Source: JBDXHU01 sp039989475
GTDB taxonomy: Bacteria > Pseudomonadota > Gammaproteobacteria > Pseudomonadales > Halieaceae
Length of the DNA stretch: 64,000 bases
Reading direction: 5' to 3'
Assembly (NCBI GenBank): GCA_039989475.1
Contig: JBDXHU010000009.1
Location: 620,001-684,000, forward strand
Positions 7,537 to 17,481 of the stretch are shown here, one piece after another; the stretch's first letter is position 1; the number at the start of each line of letters is the position of its first letter. The notes under the pieces were generated by a model, which made no database searches, had not been told where the DNA came from, and saw nothing but the letters and a program-made list of their open reading frames with translations. The translations under genes were made by a program, and so were the position numbers.

Positions 7537-10314
7537 ATGAAGAATTTCTATTCCCTGGCGGGCGCGATTCTCGCCGGCATGATGACTGCAGCTGCGGTAA
7601 GCGCCAAAGCGCCCGAGTCTGGAGCCGCGGAGATCGTGGCAAACCTGCAGGAGCTTCGCTTCGACAAGCTCGGTCATCCACAGATACGCAGCGACTCCAT
7701 CAAGCCGGTGCTGGCCAGCCAGTCGCGGCCACACAATATGCTGGTGTTGCCGGTTCGCTTTGCCGACAAGTCCTACGACCGTTTTGCCGGCCACCCCGAC
7801 CAGGAAGAAAAAAATCGCGCCTACTTCCAGGATTTACTGTTCGCCGGCGGTGCCGCTGCGCCGCGAGCGGGCACCCTCTCCCACTACTACCGACATCAGT
7901 CTCGCGGCCTCTACAATATCAGCGGCAACATCCATCCCGTGGTCGAACTGGCCAGGCCCCTGAGCCATTACGGCAGACCCGTGCAGAACAGCGATGGCAG
8001 CTGGCGCAGTGATGAGCGCGCCACCGATCTGGTAAAGGACGCGCTGTATACGGCCTACTCACAGAATCCCGATTTCCCCTGGCAGGATTACGATCAATGG
8101 GATCCCACAGACTTTGACAGCGACGGCAATCTCGACGAACCCGATGGTTACCTCGACCATTTTGTCCTGGTGATAGCAGGCAAGGGCCAGGCTTCATGCC
8201 AGGGACTGTATAAGCTGAATGAAAAGCTCAGCATCAATGCCAAGCCCGATGCCTTTTTCAGCCTGAATCCGGCCGAGCAGGCCTGCGCCGACAGGGTCTG
8301 GCCACACCGCGCCGCCATGAAAGACAATCTCGAGCAGGGCCCCAGTATCAATGGCAAGACAAACCCCCGCGGCGGCATCGATATTGGTAACGGCATGTGG
8401 GTACTGGACTACAACATGCAGTCTGAGTACACCGACGTATCGACCTTCATCCATGAATTCGGTCACTCCCTGGGACTGCCAGATGTCTATGCCAGGCAAA
8501 CCAGCAATTCCAGCGGCTCATGGGAGGCGATGTCGGCCACCGCGAGCCCGGAACCGCAGGAGCTGAGTGCCTGGTCGCGGACAGTGCTTGGCTGGATGAA
8601 ACCCTGCGTCATCAAACCAACGGAGTTTGATGGGGAGAAGTCTGGCTCGGTGTACCTGCAGACCATGAACGACTGGTCGGGCGACCCTGAAAGTCCAGAC
8701 GCCTCCAGCGCCTGTAGCTCGGCCATGGTGATTCTGCCGCCCAAGTTCCGCGATATTGAACTTGGACCACTGGCTGACAATAACGGCCAGCAGGCCGTCT
8801 ATTCGGGCCAGGGCAATGACATGCTGCGTTCGCTGGCAAGAAGCTTTGACCTCAGCCATGTCAGCGCGCCGGTGACGATGAGCCTGGACACCTGGTTTGA
8901 AATTGAAGCGGAGTGGGATTACCTCTATGTCGAGGCGGCCGGCTCTGATGGCCGCTATGAGCGCATCATGCCCACGGACAAATCGGCAATCGATGACAAG
9001 AGCAGCATCATGCCCTCAGGCAAGGGCCACGAGGGTAAAGGCTCTCGCCCGGGTTTTACCGGGCTCAGCGGCGACACCAGCGGCGATAACAAGGTGCAAT
9101 CTGCGCCCGGCTGCGACCCCGACAAGAAGCGGGAAGAGGCCGAGGACAAGATTGGCAACACCGAGAAAGACCCCTGCTCCGTCGCCCAGTGGGTGCACGC
9201 GGAGTTTGACCTGAGCCAGTTCGCTGGCAGCAGCGTGCGCATTCGCTTCAGCTACTTTACCGATGGCGCGGCCGTGGAGAACGGTGCCCTGATAGACAAT
9301 GTCAGCATTCCAGCGCTGAACTTCAGCGAGGACTTCGAGGGCGCAACGCTGGACGGCTGGCACAACAAGGGCTTCACGCTTTCCACCGGCACGCACCACC
9401 TGGCGGTACCGCATTTCTACCTGCTGGAATACCGCGACCCCTATGCCACACTCAATAAGGTAAAGAACTACGACGCCAATCTGTCGCGCGCACCCGGCTT
9501 CGCATTTTTCCCCGACACCGATGGTCAAATGCAGGCAATGAACGTCAATTACCGGCCCGGTGTGGTGATGTGGTACGCCAACGGCGAATACCTGTGGAGT
9601 CAAAACGAGCCGGCCCAGTTCGGCCCGGGCAAGGGCTTCCTGCTGGTAGTCGACTCCACCCCACAGGAGTTTGAAATCCCCGGGGTCTCACAGCAGTATT
9701 TTCGACGCGAAGCCGGCTGGTCCTGGTGGGAATTTGATGACGAAGCCCAGGCCGAACTCAGGGAAGCCTTTATCCAGGTCATGTGTTTCCAGCGCCGCCC
9801 GCAATACTATTCGACGGCGGTTACCGACGCCGACCGCGAGCGCTGCCGGGCCAGCCTGCACAACAACCAGCCAGCCGTTGAAAACCTGTTCTGGCAGGAT
9901 CGGCAATTGACCTATGGCTATACAATTATCAATGAGCTGCTGCCCGGCGCCGAGCGCAGGGCGCGCAAGGGCAACACCAGTCTATTTGATACGCGAGTGC
10001 GCGATGGCAAAACCCAGTACCGCCTGTATGACCGCATACTGCGCAACTGGCATTCCGGTGATGCCCCCTTCGCGCTTGCGCCATTTGCCAATGGTGTGGA
10101 GTTCTACGCACCGACCGACGGCGCCATGCGCCTGGAAAGCCAGCGGGCTTTCGCCCCGGTCGACAGCTTCAGTGATGATCGGAAATACCTGAACCCGCAC
10201 CTGCCCTTTGGCGGCGCCGACATTCCCGAACTGGGTTTCAGCTACCAGCTGAAGGCGCCGGATCGCCGCGCCCCCGATGGCAGCCGCGTACGCATCGACT
10301 ATCGCTGGAAATAA
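7537..10314 (+). CDS. Secreted M6 (immune inhibitor A-like) metalloprotease
   Basis: 925 residues with a signal peptide (MKNFYSLAGAILAGMMTAAA, cleavage near VSAKA). The zinc-binding motif HEFGHSLGLPDVY starts near residue 306, in the form used by peptidase family M6. Upstream, HNMLVLPVRFAD and TLSHYYRHQSRG are typical of the same family. A large C-terminal half (about 430-925) has beta-sandwich-like segments such as WDYLYVEAAGSDG and DNVSIPALNFSEDFEGATLDGW, as in InhA proteins. It is probably an extracellular broad-specificity protease. ATG start after a divergent intergenic region. It is monocistronic. Confidence 0.9.
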   Translation: MKNFYSLAGAILAGMMTAAAVSAKAPESGAAEIVANLQELRFDKLGHPQIRSDSIKPVLASQSRPHNMLVLPVRFADKSYDRFAGHPDQEEKNRAYFQDLLFAGGAAAPRAGTLSHYYRHQSRGLYNISGNIHPVVELARPLSHYGRPVQNSDGSWRSDERATDLVKDALYTAYSQNPDFPWQDYDQWDPTDFDSDGNLDEPDGYLDHFVLVIAGKGQASCQGLYKLNEKLSINAKPDAFFSLNPAEQACADRVWPHRAAMKDNLEQGPSINGKTNPRGGIDIGNGMWVLDYNMQSEYTDVSTFIHEFGHSLGLPDVYARQTSNSSGSWEAMSATASPEPQELSAWSRTVLGWMKPCVIKPTEFDGEKSGSVYLQTMNDWSGDPESPDASSACSSAMVILPPKFRDIELGPLADNNGQQAVYSGQGNDMLRSLARSFDLSHVSAPVTMSLDTWFEIEAEWDYLYVEAAGSDGRYERIMPTDKSAIDDKSSIMPSGKGHEGKGSRPGFTGLSGDTSGDNKVQSAPGCDPDKKREEAEDKIGNTEKDPCSVAQWVHAEFDLSQFAGSSVRIRFSYFTDGAAVENGALIDNVSIPALNFSEDFEGATLDGWHNKGFTLSTGTHHLAVPHFYLLEYRDPYATLNKVKNYDANLSRAPGFAFFPDTDGQMQAMNVNYRPGVVMWYANGEYLWSQNEPAQFGPGKGFLLVVDSTPQEFEIPGVSQQYFRREAGWSWWEFDDEAQAELREAFIQVMCFQRRPQYYSTAVTDADRERCRASLHNNQPAVENLFWQDRQLTYGYTIINELLPGAERRARKGNTSLFDTRVRDGKTQYRLYDRILRNWHSGDAPFALAPFANGVEFYAPTDGAMRLESQRAFAPVDSFSDDRKYLNPHLPFGGADIPELGFSYQLKAPDRRAPDGSRVRIDYRWK

Positions 10315-10354
10315 AAGGAGGTCTTGGCGGCGGTAGTATGCGCCTGGGCCAGGC

Positions 10355-11875
10355 TCAAGTGCCTATATTCAGCCAGGCGGCCTTTTCCTGGGTGTAACTG
10401 AGCACCGATTCCATGCAGCTGTCCTTGGCATTGCCCGACTGCTTGAAGCCACCGAAGGGTAAAGTCAGGTCACTTTCGTCAAAGGTGTTCACCCACACGA
10501 TGCCCGCTTCGAGATCGCGTATAAAGCGGTGCGCGGTACCGACGTCCGCGGTCCAGACACTGGCTGCCAGGCCATAGGGTGTATCGTTGGCGACCGCCAG
10601 TGCCTCCTCGGCGTTCTCCACCGGCAGAATCGAGGCCACTGGTCCAAAAATCTCTTCCCGGGCAATAGTCATGTCCGGACTGACATCGGAGAACATGGTT
10701 GGCGCGACAAACGCACCGGCCTCCAAACCCTCCGGCGCACTGCCACCGAATTCCAGGCAGGCACCCTCGGCATTGCCCTGGTCGATGTAGCCCAGCACCC
10801 GCAGCTGTGCCTCGAAGGTCACCAGCGGACCCATGGTGGTCGCCGGGTCCAGTGGGTCACCGACCTTAAACTCGACGGCGCCCCGCTCCCGGAACAGGGC
10901 CACAAAGTCCTCGTAGGTACCGCGCTCAACCAGCAGGCGCGAGCCCGCATTACAGACCTCACCCTGGTTGGAAAAAATACCGTAAATGGCGGACTCAACC
11001 GCCGCCTCAAGATCGGGCAAGTCATTCAGGAAAATCTGCGGCGACTTGCCACCGGTCTCCAGCGACACTCGCTTCATGTTGGATTGCCCCGAGTACTGCA
11101 ACATGAGTTTGCCCACCGCGGTAGAACCGGTGAAGCTGATCTTGTCGACATCCTCGTGCAGGGCCAGCGCTTTGCCAGCAACCGTGCCGAGACCATTAAC
11201 CACGTTGAATACACCGGGCGGCCCACCCGCTTCCACGAACAACTGGGCCAGGCGCAGGCAGCTCAGCGGTGCCTGTTCGGCGGGCTTTAGCACCACACTG
11301 TTGCCGGCGGCCAATGCCGGCGCCACTTTCCAGATCGCCATCAGCAGCGGGTAGTTCCAGGGTGAAATAGCACCGACCACGCCGAAGGGTTCACGCTGCA
11401 CATAATGCAGGGCGTCGCTGTTGGTATTGGTCACGCGGCCCTCGATCTTGTCGATGCACTCGCCACAGAACTGGATAAAATCCGCCACGCAGGGCAGATC
11501 AACGTCGACCATATCCGTGATGGGCTTACCCATGTCCAGGGTATCCAGGACACACAGCTCACGACCATTGGCCCGCACCAACTCGGCCCAACGATACATG
11601 ATGGCCATGCGTGCCCGCGGCTCCTGGCGCGCCCAGGCGCCAGCCTTGAAACTCTGTCGCGCTGCCGCCACCGCCTTGTCGATATCCTCACCGCTACCGG
11701 CGCTGAAGGCCTGGATGACATTGCCGTCAGCCGGGTTAATCGATTCCAGTTTGGCGTCTTTGCTGGCCGCTACAAATTCCCCGCCGATAAACAAGCGAGT
11801 GGGCGTTGACTGCAAGGTCTCAGCGGCGGCCTGCTGCCAGTCGGCTTTATTGAGTTCAGAAAGGTCCATCTGCAT
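10355..11875 (-). CDS. NAD-dependent aldehyde dehydrogenase, PuuC-like
   Basis: 506 residues, the length of class ALDH enzymes. The active-site glutamate lies in SLETGGKSPQIF and the nucleophilic cysteine in GEVCNAGSRLLVERG. ISPWNYPLLMAIWKVAPALA and FTGSTAVGK form the cofactor pocket. Overall it resembles PuuC, which oxidises gamma-glutamyl-gamma-aminobutyraldehyde. It is the last gene of the long minus-strand operon, 90 bp after the Rieske gene. A PuuA-like ligase upstream fits oxidation of a gamma-glutamylated aminoaldehyde, but substrate assignment is inference. Confidence 0.88.
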   Translation of the reverse strand: MQMDLSELNKADWQQAAAETLQSTPTRLFIGGEFVAASKDAKLESINPADGNVIQAFSAGSGEDIDKAVAAARQSFKAGAWARQEPRARMAIMYRWAELVRANGRELCVLDTLDMGKPITDMVDVDLPCVADFIQFCGECIDKIEGRVTNTNSDALHYVQREPFGVVGAISPWNYPLLMAIWKVAPALAAGNSVVLKPAEQAPLSCLRLAQLFVEAGGPPGVFNVVNGLGTVAGKALALHEDVDKISFTGSTAVGKLMLQYSGQSNMKRVSLETGGKSPQIFLNDLPDLEAAVESAIYGIFSNQGEVCNAGSRLLVERGTYEDFVALFRERGAVEFKVGDPLDPATTMGPLVTFEAQLRVLGYIDQGNAEGACLEFGGSAPEGLEAGAFVAPTMFSDVSPDMTIAREEIFGPVASILPVENAEEALAVANDTPYGLAASVWTADVGTAHRFIRDLEAGIVWVNTFDESDLTLPFGGFKQSGNAKDSCMESVLSYTQEKAAWLNIGT

Positions 11876-11965
11876 TCTCCTGCATTGCCTGCATTAAGCG
11901 GGCCAAATCGTTCCCGGCTCTCCCGGCTTTCCCGGCTGACACTTCCGGTGCCGGGGCATCCATGG

Positions 11966-13216
11966 CTAGCGCGCCATGGCCTCGAGGTACCAGTTCACAA
12001 AGTCCGGACAGATATATTCGTAACCCGGATGATAGGGGCCGGGTTCAAAGAAGCGTGAGTTCACCCCCTCGCTATTGCGGGTAATGATGTATTCATCTTC
12101 CAGCGTGGTGTGGTGCCACAGCCAGGTGACCGCGTCACGCTCATAATCCACCCCCTCTTCGGCATCACCGCGCACGAACCAGACGATCTCCATATCGGTA
12201 CTGGTCAGGCCCCGTGGCGTAAAGCGATACAGAACGCAGTGGTCCGGGTAGTTGAGCATGAAGGCCAGTGGCCCCAATTGAAAATCACCGGCACCGCCGT
12301 CATAGCCGGTGAACGCACCCATCAGTGGCGCCACCGGCTGCCCGCCATCGCTGCCGGTTTTGAAGCCGTCGTACAAGGCATAACGGCTGGTGTAGACATC
12401 GGTGCCAAAATCAGTGGAAGAACTGTAGGCCTGGTAATGGTCGTGGGTGATGCCGGGCACCCCGGTTTGCTCCTCAGCCCGGGCCAGCATATCGCTATTG
12501 AGATGGCTGACCCGGTCATCAAGGTCCTGCAGGGTGTGCATCTTTGCGTAGGCACGATGGGCCGTCGCGCAATGGTAGCACTCCAGGTAATTTTCCAGCG
12601 CCAGTTTCCAGTTGGCATCGACCCGGTAGACCTGGGCGTGGGCGATCCTGGCTGTGGGCAGTTGGTAGGGCGTCAGTGCCGGGGCAATGGTTTGCAGGGC
12701 CGGCTCAAAGTCGGCCGCCTCGGGATTACAGTTGATAAAAATCATACCCTCGAACACGCAGCAGCGCGCCCGCTTGAGGCCGTAGTCTTTTACGTCAAAG
12801 CCTTCCAGCGCTTCCATGGCCCGCGCCGCCTTGAGGCTACCGTCACTGTTATAGACCCAACCGTGATAGGGGCAGACAAAGGTCTTGCGATTGCCGCTCT
12901 GGTCCTCGCACACCCGGGCGCCACGGTGACGACAGATATTCATCAGCGCATGCACTTCGCCATCCGCAGCGCGGCTGATAATGATGGAGTCTTCACCCAG
13001 GTCGAACAGGAAGTAGTCACCCGCGGCTGGCGCCTGGCTGACATGGCCGGCATAGAGCCAGCTCTTGTAGAGAATCTGGTCCAGCTCTTTCTCAAACACC
13101 AGGTGGGAGCGATAGAAATAAGGATCCATGGCAAAACCCGGCTTCTTGCCTTGTTCTGCCACTTTCTCCGCCAGGCGTTGCGGCGTGTCGTCTACCTGTG
13201 TCGCAATAAACTTCAT
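11966..13216 (-). CDS. Rieske-type aromatic-ring/amine oxygenase, alpha subunit
   Basis: 416 residues. The N-terminal Rieske [2Fe-2S] motif is seen as CRHRGARVC followed by CPYHGW (about residues 95-117). The C-terminal catalytic domain has the mononuclear iron ligands in NYLECYHCATAHRAY. This layout is shared by ring-hydroxylating oxygenases and by monooxygenases that demethylate quaternary amines such as glycine betaine or stachydrine. In a locus with a GcvT-like methyltransferase and a BetI-like regulator, N-demethylation is the better guess. No reductase or ferredoxin gene is adjacent, so electrons must come from elsewhere. It begins 19 bp after the ligase stop. Confidence 0.88.
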   Translation of the reverse strand: MKFIATQVDDTPQRLAEKVAEQGKKPGFAMDPYFYRSHLVFEKELDQILYKSWLYAGHVSQAPAAGDYFLFDLGEDSIIISRAADGEVHALMNICRHRGARVCEDQSGNRKTFVCPYHGWVYNSDGSLKAARAMEALEGFDVKDYGLKRARCCVFEGMIFINCNPEAADFEPALQTIAPALTPYQLPTARIAHAQVYRVDANWKLALENYLECYHCATAHRAYAKMHTLQDLDDRVSHLNSDMLARAEEQTGVPGITHDHYQAYSSSTDFGTDVYTSRYALYDGFKTGSDGGQPVAPLMGAFTGYDGGAGDFQLGPLAFMLNYPDHCVLYRFTPRGLTSTDMEIVWFVRGDAEEGVDYERDAVTWLWHHTTLEDEYIITRNSEGVNSRFFEPGPYHPGYEYICPDFVNWYLEAMAR

Positions 13217-13235
13217 CTTGCCCTGCTCACCCCCA

Positions 13236-14618
13236 TCAGACGGATCTCAAATACCACTCGTAATCGACATTACTCACCACCGCATTGAACTGGTTGTATT
13301 CATCCCGGCGGATGGTTTCAAACAGCTTGCAGTATTGCTCGCCGAAGTAGAGCGGCAGTCGCTCGCTGGCCGCAAAATTATCCAGCGCCCGCGGCCAGTT
13401 GGTGGCCAGGGTAATCTGCTCGTCTTCCATCAGGGTGCCCTCATCGATAAACGGGCCCGGGTCGCACTGCTCGGTAATACCGTAATGAATGCCCGCCAGC
13501 ACGCTGGCCAGTACCAGGTAAGGGTTGGCATCAGCCCCGGCCACCCGGTGTTCTACCCGCAGGTTGTTGGCGTTACTGACCGGGATGCGCAGCGATACAT
13601 TGCGGTGGTTATAGCCCCAGTTAGGCGAAAGCGGCGCGTAGCAACCGGGCTGTAGACGTCGATAGGAGTTGGCATTGGGTGCGAACATCGCCTGGCAGTC
13701 TCCCATCAGGGCACCGAGGCCGCCGATGGCATGCCGCATGGTGTCGTTTACTGGCGGCGTTGCCTCACTGGCGGCGTCGACAAAGATATTGTTGCCCTCG
13801 CCATCGTAGACACTGATATGAATGTGCAGGCCATTGCCCGGCTGGTCGGCGAAGGGCTTGGCCATGAAGGTAGCACCCATACCCTGGCTGGCGGCGACAC
13901 CCTTGATCAGGCGCTTCAATAACACGGCGTGGTCACAGGCGGTGACCACGTCGTCAACATGGTGCAGGTTGATCTCGAACTGACCCGGTGCAAATTCCAG
14001 ATGGGCGGTGGTAGCCGGAATATCCTGGCTTATGCAGGCCAGCCGCACTGCCTCCAGGAAACCGTCGAACTCAGCCATATCCTCCGGGTTGCAATACTGG
14101 GTGCCGCCCTGCTCCAGGTTGGTGCCGAGAATCTTGCCCAGACGAGGTTTTGGTGTGGGGCCAGAGCCGTCATGTAACAGGTAAAACTCCAACTCTGTGG
14201 CGACCACGACCTTCAAGCCGAGGTCGGTCAGCGGCTGCAGGGCATTGGCCAGCACCGTGCGGGAATTCCACCACAACGGCGCACCATCGAGTTCGGTCCA
14301 GTCAACGAGTACCTGGTGGGTGGCAGACTGCAGCCAGGGAATCGGCGCCAGGCTGCCCGCTACCGGGTGCAAGGACTTGTCCGGGTCACCATCAAGTGTG
14401 CCCAGTCCCAGCGGCACACAGCAGTCTCCGAGACTGTTCATGATCGGCGTGGTGCCGGGCCCGGTCAGGCCCTTGCTGAAAAACGTTTCGATCTCGGCGC
14501 GCGGAATACGCTTGGCCCGCAGCATACCGTTCATGTCCGGGGACAGTAACTCCAGCGTACCCAGTTCCGGGTGTTGTTGCAGGTAGTTCTGGGCCTGTTC
14601 CAGGCTTGCATGTGTCAT
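13236..14618 (-). CDS. Glutamine synthetase-family ligase, gamma-glutamylamine (PuuA) type
   Basis: 460 residues. The GS catalytic domain is seen in VATELEFYLL, EFAPGQFEINLHH, NGLHIHISVYD and NNLRVEHRVAGADANPYL. The EFAPGQFEIN form and total length match gamma-glutamylpolyamine synthetases such as PuuA better than assimilatory GlnA. It should couple glutamate to an amine using ATP. Its start codon overlaps the crotonase stop by 4 bp (ATGA). No PuuD-like hydrolase, which would later release the glutamyl group, is visible in this window. Confidence 0.85.
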   Translation of the reverse strand: MTHASLEQAQNYLQQHPELGTLELLSPDMNGMLRAKRIPRAEIETFFSKGLTGPGTTPIMNSLGDCCVPLGLGTLDGDPDKSLHPVAGSLAPIPWLQSATHQVLVDWTELDGAPLWWNSRTVLANALQPLTDLGLKVVVATELEFYLLHDGSGPTPKPRLGKILGTNLEQGGTQYCNPEDMAEFDGFLEAVRLACISQDIPATTAHLEFAPGQFEINLHHVDDVVTACDHAVLLKRLIKGVAASQGMGATFMAKPFADQPGNGLHIHISVYDGEGNNIFVDAASEATPPVNDTMRHAIGGLGALMGDCQAMFAPNANSYRRLQPGCYAPLSPNWGYNHRNVSLRIPVSNANNLRVEHRVAGADANPYLVLASVLAGIHYGITEQCDPGPFIDEGTLMEDEQITLATNWPRALDNFAASERLPLYFGEQYCKLFETIRRDEYNQFNAVVSNVDYEWYLRSV

Positions 14619-15367
14619 GGGGAGTCCTGTTTGGATTCGGTGGGGGTCGATTCGACGATAGCATCCAATTCTAATGCCTCGGCCAGTGCCTGCGGCATGC
14701 CCATAATTTGGTAGCTGCGGTTAATCGCCTGCTTGGTCAGGCGCACCGCGGTGAGGTCGTTGCCGGCCATTTCCCGGGCAAAGCGCATGGCCTCTGCCTC
14801 TAATTGCTCAAGCGGCACCACCCGGTTGACCAGTCCCAGTGCCAGCGCCCGCTCCGCGTCAACCCGGTCATCGCCGGTCAGCAGCAGTTCCTTGGCGGCC
14901 TTGGGACCAATCAACCAGGGCAGGATCAGGGCAACAATACCACTGCCGAACTTGACCTCCGGTGCCCCCAAGCGACAACCCTCGGCCGCCACCGTTATAT
15001 CGCAAGCCACCGCCATTTCCATGCCGCTGCCCAGGCAATAGCTATGCACCGCTGCCACCGTTGGCTTGGGGCTGTCCCAGAAGCGCATGATGATATCGAA
15101 ATCGCGCTGCAATTCCTCACGCCAGAACCCAACACTGTTTTCACCAGAGGGGTCCTCTACTTCAAGATCGAAGCCGGCGCAGAACGCCCGCCCGGCCCCG
15201 GTCAGGACAATGGCGCGCACCTGCTCGTCTGCCTCGGCCAGGTCCAGTGCCTGGTGCAATTCCTCAACCATGGGCGGGTTGATGGCGTTGAGTTTTTCCG
15301 GGCGCGCCAGGGTAATGGTCGCCACATTATCAAGCAGCTCGTATTCGAGCAGGGTGAACTGGCTCAT
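14615..15367 (-). CDS. Enoyl-CoA hydratase/isomerase (crotonase) family
   Basis: 250 residues, typical crotonase length. The N-terminal ATITLARPEKLNAIN, the oxyanion-hole segment TGAGRAFCAGFDL, and SYCLGSGMEMAVACDI with the second oxyanion glycine are all present. Pro/Gly-rich LGAPEVKFGSGIVALILP follows. One usual catalytic glutamate position carries E in APEVKFG, but I cannot tell hydratase from isomerase or hydrolase. It overlaps both neighbours by 4 bp, so it is cotranscribed and probably translationally coupled with the CoA ligase and the gamma-glutamyl ligase. Confidence 0.85.
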   Translation of the reverse strand: MSQFTLLEYELLDNVATITLARPEKLNAINPPMVEELHQALDLAEADEQVRAIVLTGAGRAFCAGFDLEVEDPSGENSVGFWREELQRDFDIIMRFWDSPKPTVAAVHSYCLGSGMEMAVACDITVAAEGCRLGAPEVKFGSGIVALILPWLIGPKAAKELLLTGDDRVDAERALALGLVNRVVPLEQLEAEAMRFAREMAGNDLTAVRLTKQAINRSYQIMGMPQALAEALELDAIVESTPTESKQDSP

Positions 15368-17472
15368 GCCGCATGCTCCCGTGTCTGCGGCTGGTAAACC
15401 ACCAGGGCGTCCAGGCCGACGGCACCCCAGGCGCCCAGCTTGACCGGGTTGATATCAATTTCCACAATGTCATCGGCGAAGGCCACGGCTATTGCCGACA
15501 AACGCGCCGCCATTTCACAGAAGCTGTCTATATCCACCGCGGCCTCGCCCCGCACCCCATCCAGCAGTGGCCGCAGGCGCAGCTTGTCCAGCGCCCGCCG
15601 GGCACAGGCCGCATCGAAAGGCGGCATCAATACCGCAACATCTTGCAAGACCTCGGCGTGCACACCACCGAAGCCCAGCACCAGCATCGGCCCAAACTGC
15701 TCATCGCGGCTTACACCCAGGATCATCTCGACGCCGTCACCTTCTATCATGGGCGCCAGCAGGGCCCGCGGACCCAGCGACAATGACAATTGCTGGTAGG
15801 CCTCACGCAGGGATTGCTGATTTTTGATACCCAGCACCACACCCTCGCGGTCCGACTTGTGATCAATGCCGTCCTCGGCAGTCTTTAGCACAACCGGGTA
15901 ATGCAAGGCCTCGGCGTACTGCTCCAGTTCCTCCTCCGAGTGCAGCAACAACATGTCATTCAGGTTCAGCCCACACTCACCCAGTAGTGCACTGGACAGG
16001 TATTCACCGAGTGAGCCGCTGATTCCCGACTGGGCCAGTTGGCTGGCCACGGTAGCGACGATGGTCGGCGACAATACCGGCGGCTGCATTGCAGGCAGCG
16101 ACAGGAAATCCCGATAGGCAAACAGGCAGCGGGCAGCCGCCAGGAATTGCGCAACCCCGTCCAATACCGGGAAGCCGCGACGGGTGGTTTCCACCACAAG
16201 ATCATCGTCACCGATCCCCTGGCGCGAAGAGACCAGGCACAGCGGCTTGCCACTGCGCTCATGAGCGCGCTCCATATAAGCGATATAGTTTTGGTAAATG
16301 CGGCCAAAGGGCGCGCGGTCGTGCACCACCACCCCCAGCGCGGCATTTTCATCGCTCAACATGGTGGCCAGGCACTCGCTCATAATCTCGTCGGCATCGC
16401 TGCCACCGGCACCCCAGGCATCCAGTGGATTGACTGCGGGCAAACCGGGGTCTAACAGGTCTTCCAGTTTCTGCAGGGTAGCTGAGCCCAGGTCTGCGAA
16501 ACCGACGCCCTGTTGCTCTGCCAAATCAATCATTAACTGCCGCTCGCCACCGCTGTCGTGCAGTGACACCAGTCCACCCGCGGGCAGACCATGCGGCTGC
16601 GCAAACAGAATCAGGGCGGTGGCCAGCTCATCCATATCGGCCACGCGCTGCACCCCGTAGCGATCGAATACCGCCTGATAGCTGGCATCGCTGCCGGCCA
16701 GGGCGCCGGAGTGGGAGATCGCCAACTCCGCCGCCAGTTCAGTCTTGCCGACTTTCAGCACCACGATGGGAATCTGCTGGTCACGGGCCCGGGCAAAACA
16801 GGCGAGTAACTTCTGCGGCTGGCGCGAGGTTTCCAGGAACAGGCCTATCACCCGGGTTTCCGGTAACTCCAGCACATACTCCAGGTAGTCTTCAACGCCG
16901 ACCACCAACTCCTGGCCAGTTGAGGCCGCAAACAGGAAGTCGATACGCTGCTCGCAATCGAGTATCCCGGACATGCCGGAACCGGACTGACTCAGTAAGA
17001 CCACATTGCCCGGCTGCGGGTGGTCGCGAGTATCAAAGCCACAGCCCCAGAAGCGTTCGCGGAAATTGTAGATACCCATGCCATTGGCACCGGCCAGCAA
17101 CATGCCAGCGTCTTTGGCCAGTGCGGCAATCCGCTCCTTGAGACCGGGGGCAGCGTCCAGTTCCAGACTGGAATAAATCGTGGCGGCGGGAATACCCAGG
17201 GCGATAGCTTCACCCAGTGCCGCTTCAATATGGCGATCACCGAGGGCAAAAATTACATGTTCAGGTGGCTCCGCTAATTCGGCCAGGCTGGGGACGCAGG
17301 GGACGCCGAGAATCTCATCATGACCGGGGTTCACCGCGGTTAGCACACCGGGAAAATCGCCCTTCAGCAGGTTTACCAGCACCTCGTTGCCCACCGCGCC
17401 GGCACGCGTCGTGGCCCCCACCACCGCCACAGAGGCGGGGGCAACCAGGGCTTGCAGACGCTGGGTCGACAC
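15364..17472 (-). CDS. Acyl-CoA synthetase, ADP/NDP-forming (fused alpha-beta)
   Basis: 702 residues. The N-terminal CoA-binding domain (PASVAVVGATTRAGAVGNEV) is followed by a succinyl-CoA ligase-like region carrying the phosphohistidine motif ISHSGALAGSD. A C-terminal ATP-grasp domain (about 480-690) has HYPVVLKTAEDGIDHKSD and VEMILGVSRDEQFGPMLVLGFGG. This is the fused alpha-beta form of acetate--CoA ligase (ADP-forming). It would activate a carboxylic acid made in the pathway to its CoA thioester for the neighbouring crotonase and acyl-CoA dehydrogenase. A 4-bp overlap joins it to the crotonase. Confidence 0.88.
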   Translation of the reverse strand: MSTQRLQALVAPASVAVVGATTRAGAVGNEVLVNLLKGDFPGVLTAVNPGHDEILGVPCVPSLAELAEPPEHVIFALGDRHIEAALGEAIALGIPAATIYSSLELDAAPGLKERIAALAKDAGMLLAGANGMGIYNFRERFWGCGFDTRDHPQPGNVVLLSQSGSGMSGILDCEQRIDFLFAASTGQELVVGVEDYLEYVLELPETRVIGLFLETSRQPQKLLACFARARDQQIPIVVLKVGKTELAAELAISHSGALAGSDASYQAVFDRYGVQRVADMDELATALILFAQPHGLPAGGLVSLHDSGGERQLMIDLAEQQGVGFADLGSATLQKLEDLLDPGLPAVNPLDAWGAGGSDADEIMSECLATMLSDENAALGVVVHDRAPFGRIYQNYIAYMERAHERSGKPLCLVSSRQGIGDDDLVVETTRRGFPVLDGVAQFLAAARCLFAYRDFLSLPAMQPPVLSPTIVATVASQLAQSGISGSLGEYLSSALLGECGLNLNDMLLLHSEEELEQYAEALHYPVVLKTAEDGIDHKSDREGVVLGIKNQQSLREAYQQLSLSLGPRALLAPMIEGDGVEMILGVSRDEQFGPMLVLGFGGVHAEVLQDVAVLMPPFDAACARRALDKLRLRPLLDGVRGEAAVDIDSFCEMAARLSAIAVAFADDIVEIDINPVKLGAWGAVGLDALVVYQPQTREHAA

Positions 17473-17481
17473 GGCTAAACC

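Noticed and set aside
12110..13288. 392-codon plus-strand open frame opposite the Rieske gene
   Set aside because: It lies entirely antisense to a well-supported oxygenase and has no recognisable domain. The length is a result of high GC.
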